Of a DNA stretch of 64,000 bases, positions 52,113 to 60,966 are shown piece by piece (within the stretch, counting starts at the first letter, position 1; the number at the start of each line of letters is the position of its first letter). The translations under genes and the position numbers were made by a program. This DNA comes from Desulfosporosinus sp. FKB (GTDB lineage Bacteria > Bacillota > Desulfitobacteriia > Desulfitobacteriales > Desulfitobacteriaceae): the NCBI RefSeq assembly GCF_002196705.1, contig NZ_NADJ01000039.1, positions 431,631-495,630 on the forward strand, read 5' to 3'. The notes under the pieces are model-generated. The model ran no database searches. It worked only from the letters and a program-made list of their open reading frames with translations, and had not been told where the DNA came from.

Positions 52113-52760
52113 TTAGCTCCTTGCTAAACGAACTCCCATGTCAAAAGCTTTCTGGCAATCAATTGGGAATCGTTCGGCTTTCACTTGAGCCTTGTGTTTG
52201 ACATTAAACATAGATGCCTCGTACTTGGAATAATCATCAAATTGATAGGTATCCGCAGAGATCATGAATTCAGAGGGTCCTCCTAGTAATTGCAGCATGT
52301 TTTTGTTAGGCTGAAAGACATTTTCTTCGTATTTTACTTGTTGCATAATTTCCTCGGGAACATTCATGGTATAGATAAAACCCGATGCTAACTTACCTTG
52401 GAAAACAGATCGATGTCCTTCATTATAGGAAAGGTTGGAAAATAACAGGCGTTCCAAAAAAGCACGTATCTCGGCGGTAACATTCCCAAAATAGATGGGG
52501 GAGCCGATGAGGAGGACGTCGGCTGCTAAGACTTTCTCAAGAACATTTTTTAAATCATCTTGTACGGCACAATGTCCGGCGTTCTTGATGTTTTTCCGCT
52601 TACAAGCAAAACAGCTGATACAACCTTTAAAATTCAAGTCATATAAATGTACGATCTCCGTTTGGGCTCCGACCGATTCAGCACCTTCAAGAGCTTTATG
52701 TAATAGCGTAGCAGTATTCCATGTTTTTCTTGGACTTCCATTGACAGCAATTACTTTCAT
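52113..52760 (-). CDS. Flavodoxin-like NADPH-dependent reductase / iron-sulfur flavoprotein
   Basis: The 215-residue protein shows IAVNGSPRKTWNTATLLHKALEGAE (FMN phosphate loop), a Cys group (CISCFACKRKNIKNAGHC) as in iron-sulfur flavoproteins, and DVLLIGSPIYFGNVTAEIRAFLERL. It is a paralogue of the gene at 23599, with different Cys spacing. Role: electron transfer or substrate reduction. Divergent from an EamA gene. Confidence 0.85.
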   Translation of the reverse strand: MKVIAVNGSPRKTWNTATLLHKALEGAESVGAQTEIVHLYDLNFKGCISCFACKRKNIKNAGHCAVQDDLKNVLEKVLAADVLLIGSPIYFGNVTAEIRAFLERLLFSNLSYNEGHRSVFQGKLASGFIYTMNVPEEIMQQVKYEENVFQPNKNMLQLLGGPSEFMISADTYQFDDYSKYEASMFNVKHKAQVKAERFPIDCQKAFDMGVRLARS

Positions 52761-52979
52761 GGTATCTAGTCACACCCTCTGTTGATTATTTTAGTTAGTT
52801 AATTATACTCTCAAACAATCAATTGACAAAATAGTTCTGCCGCTGATTTGTCTCAAAGGCGAGAATAATGCCTCGCTCAATGAACAACTATTTGCTTCTC
52901 GTTCCTTGATATTTTTCAAGCTTAGTCTATAATTGGTTTATTATTTGAATCTGAAGTCAGTTTGAGAGGAGCGCTGGTA

Positions 52980-53918
52980 TTGTCTGATAAAAAGGTTCAC
53001 CTTTTAATGGTGCTGACATCTATTTTTTGGTCGGGTGCTTTTATTACCGGTAAAATAGCCGTAGGAGAATTTCCACCCTTTGCCCTTACATTCTTTCGTT
53101 TTCTCTTTGCCTTACCATTTATTTTCGCAATTCTCTACCTCCGAGAGCCCGGCAACCGCATACCCCGTGGAAAACAATGGCTGCCGCTCCTTCTGCTCGG
53201 CTTCATCGGGACATTTTGCTATCACTCCTTATTTTTCACATCCTTAAAATATACCTCAGCTATAAATTCATCACTTATCGGGGCTATGAATCCCATAGTC
53301 ACAACCTTTTTAGCCGTATTGTTCTTTGCTGAACGATTAACGCCCTCCCGGTTATTGGGTTTGATCTTATCGTTTTTGGGAGTTTTCTTTGTCATTACCA
53401 ATGGAGACCTGCAATTAGTTTCTCAAATGCGTTTCAATAAAGGTGACATTGTTATGCTGGTTGCCGTTTGTTGTTTTGCTGTTTATTCATTACTCAGCCG
53501 CCGTTTTATGAAACGATATAACTTATCTCCGCTGATGGTAACTGCTTATACTTTTTTGATCTGCGTTATCATTTCTTTCCCATTCTTCTTGTGGGAAAAG
53601 CCTTCTGCTTATCTAGCTTCAACCTCAGCCAGCGGCTGGCTTTCTATCCTCTATATGAGTGTCTTCGCCTCAGTGCTGGGCTATCTCATTCAGATGGTCG
53701 CAATTCAACGGATTGGGGCCCCTCGAACAGCTATTTTCGTGAATCTGGTACCGATCTTTACAATTATTCAGTCTGTGACCATCTTAGGCGAATCTGTCAC
53801 TCTCTTTAAACTTCTAGGAGCGGCCATCGTCATTTCAGGCGTTTATTTAACAACACGGCCTGAAGCAAAAAGCATGTATACAGAACGCTCTAAGAGCAGC
53901 TCTAAAAATATAGCCTAA
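52980..53918 (+). CDS. EamA/DMT-family transporter
   Basis: About 312 residues and ten membrane helices in two EamA halves (LTSIFWSGAFITGKIAVGEFPPFALTFFRFLFALPF; VAVCCFAVYSLLSRRFMKRY). TTG 52980 is preferred: GAGGAG lies 8 bases upstream, and the protein then starts MSDKKVHLLM. The substrate is unknown. It is unrelated in detail to the EamA gene at 17128. Confidence 0.87.
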   Translation: MSDKKVHLLMVLTSIFWSGAFITGKIAVGEFPPFALTFFRFLFALPFIFAILYLREPGNRIPRGKQWLPLLLLGFIGTFCYHSLFFTSLKYTSAINSSLIGAMNPIVTTFLAVLFFAERLTPSRLLGLILSFLGVFFVITNGDLQLVSQMRFNKGDIVMLVAVCCFAVYSLLSRRFMKRYNLSPLMVTAYTFLICVIISFPFFLWEKPSAYLASTSASGWLSILYMSVFASVLGYLIQMVAIQRIGAPRTAIFVNLVPIFTIIQSVTILGESVTLFKLLGAAIVISGVYLTTRPEAKSMYTERSKSSSKNIA

Positions 53919-53992
53919 TTGAATTTCGTTTAGGATTCTTGTAAAGTTAAAGTTTTCCGAAAACATTAAATTGAACTATGAGAGAGATTAAA

Positions 53993-54817
53993 ATGGAACA
54001 ATTATTAGCCGGAGCCCTTAAAATCAGCTTCCTTGAATTAATCAGTCTTGTCGGACCGTTGCTTGTCATCGGACTGATATTAGGCATCCTGGAGCGTAAA
54101 ACAAACCAAAATTTCTTCGCTGCTTTTGGCTATAAAGGAATTTTGGCGACTGCCTGGCTGGGCACTCCGGTGCACGAACTGGGACATGCTTTAATGTGCC
54201 TTATTTTTGGTCATAAAATTACCGACCTGAAATTACTAAAAATTAATCGCACAAATGGTACCCTCGGGTATGTCTCTCACTCCTATAATCGGAGGAGTAT
54301 CTATCAATCGGTTGGCAATTTCTTCATTGGCATAGCACCTCTCCTCAGCGGGATTGGCGTTCTGTTTCTTTGTCTGCACTTTTTCTTACCAAATTCATTT
54401 AAGACCTTTGAACTTTATTGGAAAACAAGTGGACTGTCTCAACCTTCCGACCTGACTTTTTTCAAAGAATTTTTCAAGGGCACTCTTGTTCTAATGAAGA
54501 GTCTTTTTACCCTAAATCATGTATTAAGCCTAAATTTCTGGATTTTTTTGTTCATTGCCATTTGTATTTCATCTCACATGGCCTTAAGTTGGGCAGACAT
54601 TGAAGGAGCAGCTCAGGGACTCCTTGTTCTTTACTTAATGCTCTTTATGCTTTCAATCCTCGGGACCTCTCTGGGTTTTAATACCTACGGTTATATCGAG
54701 AAGGTAACCCATTACACTACCTATATAGTCGCTCTCTCAGAGTTGGCTTTAATCTGTTCCTTATTAAGTTTGGGATTAAGTTTTATTCTGTCTGCCGCCA
54801 GGAAAATTAAGTTTTAA
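53993..54817 (+). CDS. Membrane protein with HELGH zinc-protease motif
   Basis: 274 residues and about seven membrane helices. TPVHELGHALMCLIFGHKI gives an HExxH motif inside a hydrophobic helix, as in site-2 and related intramembrane metalloproteases. No second-ligand NxxPxxPxDG or HPLDGGR motif is evident, but HMALSWADIEGA near 205 could supply the third ligand. ATG 53993 is chosen after GAGAGAG. Function unknown; the protease role is an inference from one motif. Confidence 0.6.
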   Translation: MEQLLAGALKISFLELISLVGPLLVIGLILGILERKTNQNFFAAFGYKGILATAWLGTPVHELGHALMCLIFGHKITDLKLLKINRTNGTLGYVSHSYNRRSIYQSVGNFFIGIAPLLSGIGVLFLCLHFFLPNSFKTFELYWKTSGLSQPSDLTFFKEFFKGTLVLMKSLFTLNHVLSLNFWIFLFIAICISSHMALSWADIEGAAQGLLVLYLMLFMLSILGTSLGFNTYGYIEKVTHYTTYIVALSELALICSLLSLGLSFILSAARKIKF

Positions 54818-54863
54818 ACATCAGGAAAGAATTTAAACAGAGTTTTAATCTTTCGGCCGCAGC

Positions 54864-54956
54864 AGTGAACTCATTCAGCTGAAGGATGGACTCTACCCCC
54901 GCCGAAGCAAGGTATAGAACCACTCCCACTTGTAGAAATAGGAGTCATACGATTGA
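54864..54956 (+). repeat. Dispersed palindromic repeat, copy D (internally deleted)
   Basis: AGTGAACTCATTCAGCT runs directly into GAAGGATGGACTC and the terminal hairpin and CATACGATTGA. The central ATCGGGG...TATCGCG portion of the full repeat is gone. No gene is present in the 54818-55087 gap apart from this. Confidence 0.65.
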
Positions 54957-55087
54957 ATAAATGCTATTCATATAACATCAAACGAGGAAGGGAAAATCCG
55001 GCTTCATCGAATCCGAGCGGCTGTGAAGTTGGTCTCACTTATACCGAGAAAAGCATTTAACCGATGGTCATAATTCCTGATCGAACA

Positions 55088-55132
55088 AAAGAGCCGTTGA
55101 AGAATGAACGTTTCGTTCTTCAATGGCTCTTT
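55088..55132 (-). terminator. Terminator of the Ehr operon
   Basis: AAAGAGCCGTTGAAGAA pairs with TTCTTCAATGGCTCTTT (one wobble) and is followed on the minus strand by TTTGTTCG. It lies 65 bases past the last gene. Confidence 0.75.
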
Positions 55133-55196
55133 CTATATTATTGATAAACCCAATTGTTGAATTCTCTTTATTTAATTCTCTCTATATTAACTCTCT

Positions 55197-56057
55197 TTAT
55201 TTAACTCTATCTATGGCTTTCAGGATTCCATAGATGATCGCCTGCGGTCTCGGGGGGCATCCCGGAATATAGACATCCACAGGTACCAATGAATCAATGC
55301 CGTTATTTGTGGCATAAGTATCTCTGAAAATTCCTCCGCTGCAGGCACAGGCACCTACGGCGACAACAAGCTTGGGATCAGGCGTTGCTTCATACGTTTT
55401 AACCAAAGCCTGCTGCATATTTCTGGTTCCGGTTCCTGTTACCAACAACATATCGGCATGCCGCGGCGAGGCAACAAAGCTTATCCCGAGCCTTTCCAGA
55501 TCGTTAAAAGGATTATTCAAAGCATTAATTTCGTAATCACAGCCATTACAGGATCCGGCATCAACCTCCCTGATTTGGAGACTTCGGCCAAAAATCCTCT
55601 TGATAGTTACTTGTAGATCGCTGCAAATAGTTTCGTAGGAGGTGTTTGCTAAATTATCTTCTTTAATTATAGCAGTCTTATTAATAGATTCATCGTTGTT
55701 CTTATTACTTAAAGGCGTATCACTTAAGGCATTAGTACATAAAGCATGACTATTCAGCGTTACCTTATCCCTTACGGCCAGTTCAAATTTATTAGTCGTT
55801 TGGACTGCACCAACCGGGCAAATCTCCTCGCACAGAATACAAAAGATACACTTTGCGTAGTCGATGCCAATGCTCCGGGCACTTTTATCAAGGCCAATGG
55901 CATGAGAAGGACAATGTGAGGCACAGTCACCGCAGAAATTACATTTCGCCGTATCTATCTCCGTTTGGCCCAGAAACGAAGCGGGAGTAAGGCTTCTATT
56001 GGGATAATCCTGCGTCAGCCTTGGATATTTGATAATTTTTTTCAAAGTATTGAACAT
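55197..56057 (-). CDS. Fused ferredoxin (HyfH-like) and NuoB/HyfI-like subunit of the Ehr complex
   Basis: 286 residues. Residues 39-50 and 70-81 are two complete 4Fe-4S motifs (CNFCGDCASHCP and CIFCILCEEICP). A 60-residue Asn/Thr-rich linker follows. From about 150 on it is a NuoB-like small subunit with SCNGCDYE (170-173), GACACSGG (237-239) and PGCPPRP (267), the expected ligands of the proximal cluster. In Hyf and Hyc these two subunits are separate genes; here they are one protein. It forms the electron path into the soluble arm. Confidence 0.9.
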   Translation of the reverse strand: MFNTLKKIIKYPRLTQDYPNRSLTPASFLGQTEIDTAKCNFCGDCASHCPSHAIGLDKSARSIGIDYAKCIFCILCEEICPVGAVQTTNKFELAVRDKVTLNSHALCTNALSDTPLSNKNNDESINKTAIIKEDNLANTSYETICSDLQVTIKRIFGRSLQIREVDAGSCNGCDYEINALNNPFNDLERLGISFVASPRHADMLLVTGTGTRNMQQALVKTYEATPDPKLVVAVGACACSGGIFRDTYATNNGIDSLVPVDVYIPGCPPRPQAIIYGILKAIDRVK

Positions 56058-56088
56058 ATCTATCTTCCTTGCTTTATATTAAAATTCA

Positions 56089-57798
56089 CTATAAATCGTT
56101 TCCGGCATAGGAAAGATTGAAACTCTTATTAATCAGAGGAAAATCCGGGACAATATTTCCCTTAACAGCATGGCAGAGAGCAGGCCAGTTGCAAAAGGAA
56201 GGAGTTCTGATTTTATACCGATAAAGGGTATTATGCTCTCCGGTCATCACCCAGTGAATATTTTCGCCTCGCGGAGCTTCGGTTAACCCGAAAGCGAACC
56301 TATAGGGTTTGACCTCCGTGATTGGTTCACAAACTTTCCCCACAGGCATCCCTTCAATAGCCTGAATCATTAAGTTAATCGCTTCAAAGCTCTCTTCAAT
56401 TTTGGTATTCATCCTGCAGTTGATATCACCATTGTTGTGTTCCGGGACCTTAAATTCCAAGTTTGGATAAGCCGCATAGGGGAACGCTTTGCGAACATCG
56501 TAACGTATCCCTGATGCTCGTCCTCCCGGTCCGACAGCATTCAGATCCGCAGCTATTTTGGTTTCCAGGATGCCTGTGTTTTCAACTCTGTCGATAAACA
56601 TACTGTTCGATTTGATAATAGTCACGGTGTCTTCAAGTTCGGAACGAATGTTTAACAGCAGCTCAATCAGCTTAGCTTCCTTACCGGAGACGAAGTCCTT
56701 TCTGACTCCGCCCAATTTATTGACACTTCTTAAAAACCGCATACCGCAGAGTTCATCAGCGACGGAATAGGCCCAGCCTCTCATCATTTGAAACTGAAAG
56801 TTGGCAAAACCGTAACCTGCGTCGAGACAAATTCCGCCAAGGTCACCTAAGTGACTGGTGAGTCTCTCCAGTTCAGCAAAGAGAACTCTGGTATAGGCTG
56901 CTCTAGGAGGAATCTTCGTCTCAGAGATTTCTTCAATCGCCTGACAGTAGGCCAACGAATTGGCAAAAGTCTCATCCCCTGAGATCCGTTCGGCAATGAA
57001 TAGGCACTTTTCCATACTTTGACCTTCAGCTAATTTTTCAATCCCTTTATGAACATAATACAACTGCGCTTCGAGATTGATGATCGGTTCACCCGCAACA
57101 CTAAACCGGAAGTGACCGGGCTCGATAATCCCGGCGTGTACCGGACCGACGGGGATCTCATAAACACCTTCGCCCGCTACTTCCTGAAAGCGGATTTTTT
57201 CCCGAGCAAAATCCGGCTTTTGCCCAAGAGCAAAATCCTTGCGCAGAGGATACGCTCCTTGGGGCCAATTGCCGTGAAAGACGAGTCGTTTAGCATCGGG
57301 ATGCCCAACCGGCACAATTCCGAACAAGTCCTGAATTTCACGTTCATACCCTGAGGCAGCGTGGACATGATTGCTAATCGAGGGTATCTCCATAGTTTCT
57401 GGGTCTGCTTTAGTTTTGATCACTAGAAGCATTCCCTCTTCTCTAACCGCAAAGACATAATATACGGCATAGCCCGCTTGGAAACTTCGTTCGTCATTGG
57501 CGAACATTAAGACGAGCGGACAGCCAAGTTCCTGAATATAGCAGCAAATCTCTTTGATTTTTTCCAAAGGTGCTTCAAGATAATAGACATTATCCTGTTC
57601 CTGCGAAAATTTATCGTCGTGATCGCTGAAGCTGACATGCTGCCAATTATCTTTATCAGTACCCAATGTGACTTGGGGATTATTAGTTGATCGTTTCGCA
57701 GTCAGTGGAAAGGCGATCTCTGAAAATTGTTGGCCGGAAAAAAACCTGAGAGAAAATTTACTCTCAAGATTCCCTTTTAAGTTCGATGTCATCACCAT
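56089..57798 (-). CDS. Large subunit (HyfG/HycE-like) without Ni-Fe ligands
   Basis: 569 residues: an N-terminal NuoC-like domain (about 60-190) and a NuoD-like domain (about 210-569; VGPVHAGIIEPGHFRFSVAGE, LGGICLDAGYGFANFQFQMMRG, GPGGRASGIRYDVRK). In hydrogenases the first Ni-binding motif is RxCGxC; here the same place reads ERISGDETF (271-278). The second, DPCxxC near the C-terminus, is replaced by PLINKSFNLSYAGNDL with no Cys. It therefore cannot bind a Ni-Fe centre in the known way. GAGGAGGG precedes ATG 57798. Confidence 0.92.
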   Translation of the reverse strand: MVMTSNLKGNLESKFSLRFFSGQQFSEIAFPLTAKRSTNNPQVTLGTDKDNWQHVSFSDHDDKFSQEQDNVYYLEAPLEKIKEICCYIQELGCPLVLMFANDERSFQAGYAVYYVFAVREEGMLLVIKTKADPETMEIPSISNHVHAASGYEREIQDLFGIVPVGHPDAKRLVFHGNWPQGAYPLRKDFALGQKPDFAREKIRFQEVAGEGVYEIPVGPVHAGIIEPGHFRFSVAGEPIINLEAQLYYVHKGIEKLAEGQSMEKCLFIAERISGDETFANSLAYCQAIEEISETKIPPRAAYTRVLFAELERLTSHLGDLGGICLDAGYGFANFQFQMMRGWAYSVADELCGMRFLRSVNKLGGVRKDFVSGKEAKLIELLLNIRSELEDTVTIIKSNSMFIDRVENTGILETKIAADLNAVGPGGRASGIRYDVRKAFPYAAYPNLEFKVPEHNNGDINCRMNTKIEESFEAINLMIQAIEGMPVGKVCEPITEVKPYRFAFGLTEAPRGENIHWVMTGEHNTLYRYKIRTPSFCNWPALCHAVKGNIVPDFPLINKSFNLSYAGNDL

Positions 57799-57825
57799 TC
57801 GTGCCCTCCTCTTCCCCTCATACGC

Positions 57826-59298
57826 CTATGTTCCAAGAATGATACCTTGAGCCTTTGTGATAAGTTCTTTTAGATCTCCCGGCAGATAAAGTCCGCTGAC
57901 TGCAATGCCAACCAGCAGAATGACCAGACAAACGGTCCCCGGAAGATTTACTTCACCGGCCTGCAAGTTCTCATCACCCGGCTCACCGTAAAAGATCTTC
58001 AGTAACGTTACGGCAATCCCGGCAAATACTGCGGCCAATAGCAAGACAAAAATTACCCCAACCCATTTGTAGGGTCCGTTAAATACAGCAACCACAATGC
58101 TGAACTCACTGGCAAAGACACTGAAAGGCGGAGTACCGGCAATGGCAAACAAGCCCAGCAGGAAGACCGTCCCCGTTACCGGCATTATTTTCAGGACTCC
58201 CTTGAGCTTGGAAATCTGTTTGGTGTCATATTTTTGTAAAATATTGCCCGATGAAAAAAACAGCATTGATTTGGTCAGAGAGTGGTTGATCATGTGCATA
58301 AGCCCTCCGAAAACAGACAAGGGAGAGTATAACCCCATGGCAACAACAATAATTCCCATGTGTTCGATACTGGAATAGGCCAGGAGTCTTTTGTAGTCTT
58401 TTTGGGTAAGGATGAAGACGGCCGCCGTGGCAATGGATAAAATTCCAATACCGATGAGAAGCCTTCCGGTAAAAGTGCTGCTTCCCTGATTATGATTGAC
58501 AATGACTGCCGCACGAATGATTCCGTACAGCGCAGTGTTCAAGAGGACCCCAGACAGCAGGGCACTGATTGGAGAAGGGGCTTGACTATGAGCGTCGGGA
58601 AGCCAGTTATGCATCGGAGCAAGACCGGCTTTCGTGCCAAAACCAATCAGAATAAAAATAAAGGCCAGTCGTAAAACAGAACTTTTCAGCGAAGCTGCCT
58701 TAGCATATAGAGCAGTCCAGTCTAAAAATGAGCTGCTGTTCAGAACACCGGCCGAGGAGAGATGAAGCAGGATGATCCCCAGTAAGGCTATGGCAATTCC
58801 CACCGAACAGAGAATCACATACTTCCAGGCAGCCTCCAAAGCATGTTTATCATTATAAAACCCGACTAAAAATGCTGAAGATAAGGTTGTAGCCTCAATA
58901 GCAATCCACATCAGACCCATATTTTTTACCGTTAAAGCGAGTACCATTGTAAAAATGAAGGTATACATCAGACTATAATAGAGGCCCAGTCTTTCCCGTC
59001 TAATTTTATCGTGCTTAATCTCCGCCTCTAAATAACCTGGCGTAAAAATGGCTGCCATAAAACCAATGATCAATACAATATCCAAAACAATCATGCTTAA
59101 AGCATCGACGTAGAAGAAGCCGCCGTAAGAAGCGTATTGGACACTGCCGTGAAGCAGCACCTCACGATTCAGTCTTAAGGCCAGGATCAGCAGCAAACTT
59201 GAAGCCCCAACGCTTATGGCATGCCGGAATTGGCTTTGTTTGACGGTTAATAACAACAGAACTGCAATTAAAGGTACGATCAGGAGTAAAATGCCCAT
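57826..59298 (-). CDS. HyfF-like proton-antiporter-type membrane subunit
   Basis: 490 residues, about 14 membrane helices, and the Mrp/NuoN-like proton-translocation core: GLMWIAIEATTLSSAFLVGFY (key Glu), FGTKAGLAPMHNWLPDAHSQAPSPISALLSG (key Lys and His) and YSSIEHMGIIVVAMG. It is 28 bases upstream of the large subunit. One of two antiporter-like pumps in the operon. Confidence 0.93.
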   Translation of the reverse strand: MGILLLIVPLIAVLLLLTVKQSQFRHAISVGASSLLLILALRLNREVLLHGSVQYASYGGFFYVDALSMIVLDIVLIIGFMAAIFTPGYLEAEIKHDKIRRERLGLYYSLMYTFIFTMVLALTVKNMGLMWIAIEATTLSSAFLVGFYNDKHALEAAWKYVILCSVGIAIALLGIILLHLSSAGVLNSSSFLDWTALYAKAASLKSSVLRLAFIFILIGFGTKAGLAPMHNWLPDAHSQAPSPISALLSGVLLNTALYGIIRAAVIVNHNQGSSTFTGRLLIGIGILSIATAAVFILTQKDYKRLLAYSSIEHMGIIVVAMGLYSPLSVFGGLMHMINHSLTKSMLFFSSGNILQKYDTKQISKLKGVLKIMPVTGTVFLLGLFAIAGTPPFSVFASEFSIVVAVFNGPYKWVGVIFVLLLAAVFAGIAVTLLKIFYGEPGDENLQAGEVNLPGTVCLVILLVGIAVSGLYLPGDLKELITKAQGIILGT

Positions 59299-59307
59299 CT
59301 TTATATC

Positions 59308-59982
59308 TTATCCTTTCAGGTTATTCAGTTGATCTGTATCAATGGAGTCAAATTTTTCATTGATACGAAACGTCATAACACCCATAATCAACACAAAGGT
59401 AAGAAGGTCAATAAAGATCCCCAGGTCAACGATAAAGGGCATCCCTTGAGTTGAGTACATCGCGGTGATATAAAGACCGTTTTCGATGACCAAAAAGCCG
59501 ATGATCTGGCCGATCGCTTTCTTACGACTGATCATAAATAATAGACCAATCCAAATCACAGAGACCGAGTTGACAAGCTGCATGTTTAAAACGTCCTGAC
59601 TAATCCCGTCAACCCCTGACAAGGTGAAGTAAGAAAACACAACGAGTCCGCAGCAGAGCAGGACGAGGATAGGAATATTTAAAATGAAGTCTTTTTCAAC
59701 TTTGTAGCTGACATTCTTATAAGTTTTGTTCAACATGTTAGGAATATAAAGAACCTTGAGGATCATGATGAGCAGGCACACCACCAGAAAATCCCACCGT
59801 CCCTCGCTCATCAGACTTCGGAGCCCCATGATGCCGGCGGCTAAAGCTATCAGGAACGACTGAATCCGAAAGGTTTTAATGTAGGAATTGATTCTTTTAT
59901 TAGCCATCAGGACGAAGGAAGATAATAAGATTAAGACCGATAGAGTTTCTAACAAATTAGAATTCACAGCCAAATTAGACAT
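59308..59982 (-). CDS. HyfE-like small membrane subunit
   Basis: The 224-residue protein with about six to seven membrane helices matches HyfE: SYIKTFRIQSFLIALAAGIMG at the N-terminus and PFIVDLGIFIDLLTFVLIMGVM at the C-terminus, a NuoK/MrpC-like arrangement. It overlaps the end of the HyfC-like gene by 8 bases; GGGAGG sits within that overlap. Confidence 0.9.
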   Translation of the reverse strand: MSNLAVNSNLLETLSVLILLSSFVLMANKRINSYIKTFRIQSFLIALAAGIMGLRSLMSEGRWDFLVVCLLIMILKVLYIPNMLNKTYKNVSYKVEKDFILNIPILVLLCCGLVVFSYFTLSGVDGISQDVLNMQLVNSVSVIWIGLLFMISRKKAIGQIIGFLVIENGLYITAMYSTQGMPFIVDLGIFIDLLTFVLIMGVMTFRINEKFDSIDTDQLNNLKG

Positions 59983-60931
59983 GCTTACCTCCCAGGATCA
60001 AAAACTGTAAAACACCTAAAAATGCAAGAATAAAGGACAGGGCGGCCAGATTAGGAATGCTGAAAAGTTTTAATTTTACCGTATTAACCTCAATAATTCC
60101 CATGGCCAAAGCCAGCAGGATGACCTTTAGTAAATAAATAAGAAGTGAAAGGATCAGAGCCCCCAAACCCATGAACCCAATCATCTGATCTTGGGGGATT
60201 AAAATATTCACAAACAAAGTCATAAAAACAAGCTGTTTTACTGCGGCACCGTATTCTAATAGAGCCAAATGTCTCCCAGAATACTCCAGAATCATTGCCT
60301 CATGAACCATTGTTAATTCCAGATGTGTTGCCGGGTCATCAACCGGTATGCGGCAGGTCTCGGCAAGGATAATAATTAATAAGGCCAGGCCTACCATGAT
60401 ATAGACCGGATGGGCTAAGGGAAGCCCAACTTTCTGAACTGTTTCCATGATCTGAGGCAGCGAGGTTGAGCGGGAAATAAGGGCAACCGTGAACATCGAG
60501 ATCAGGATAGACGGTTCAATGAGCGCAGAAATCATGGCCTCCCTGCTGCTGCCCATTCCGCCAAAGGTACTTGCCGTGTCCAGAGCTGCAATCATCAGAA
60601 AAAACCTGCCGAGGGCCAAGATGGAAACAACCATAATAAAATCTCCAGGAATTTGCGGCGGCAGAATCTTCGTCGAAACAGGAACAAGCAGGGCCGCAGC
60701 CAGGGCTGTCGCAAAGACAATATAGGGAGTCACATGAAAAATCCACGAAGAAATGTTCGAAACGACGGGCTTCTTTTTAACGAGCTTGTATAGATCAAAA
60801 TACATCTGCAAAACTGAAGCACCTTTTCTTTTTTGGCTCAAGGCCTTAACCTTTTTGATCAATCCATTAACGAAAGGTGCAACGAGTAAAATGACTAATA
60901 ATTGAATCAAGAGGTAAACAATACTGTTCAC
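59975..60931 (-). CDS. HyfC-like (NuoH-type) membrane subunit
   Basis: The 318-residue protein with eight membrane helices shows QRKGASVLQMYFDLYKLVKKKPV and LALLIIILAETCRIPVDDPATHLELTMVHEAMILEYSG, the NuoH/HyfC signature facing the soluble arm with conserved Glu and Asp residues. GTG start at 60931 after AGGGGGAG. It anchors the soluble arm to the pumps. Confidence 0.93.
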   Translation of the reverse strand: MNSIVYLLIQLLVILLVAPFVNGLIKKVKALSQKRKGASVLQMYFDLYKLVKKKPVVSNISSWIFHVTPYIVFATALAAALLVPVSTKILPPQIPGDFIMVVSILALGRFFLMIAALDTASTFGGMGSSREAMISALIEPSILISMFTVALISRSTSLPQIMETVQKVGLPLAHPVYIMVGLALLIIILAETCRIPVDDPATHLELTMVHEAMILEYSGRHLALLEYGAAVKQLVFMTLFVNILIPQDQMIGFMGLGALILSLLIYLLKVILLALAMGIIEVNTVKLKLFSIPNLAALSFILAFLGVLQFLILGGKHV

Positions 60932-60966
60932 TGCGCAATCTCCCCCTTCCTAACAAACTTTAATCC

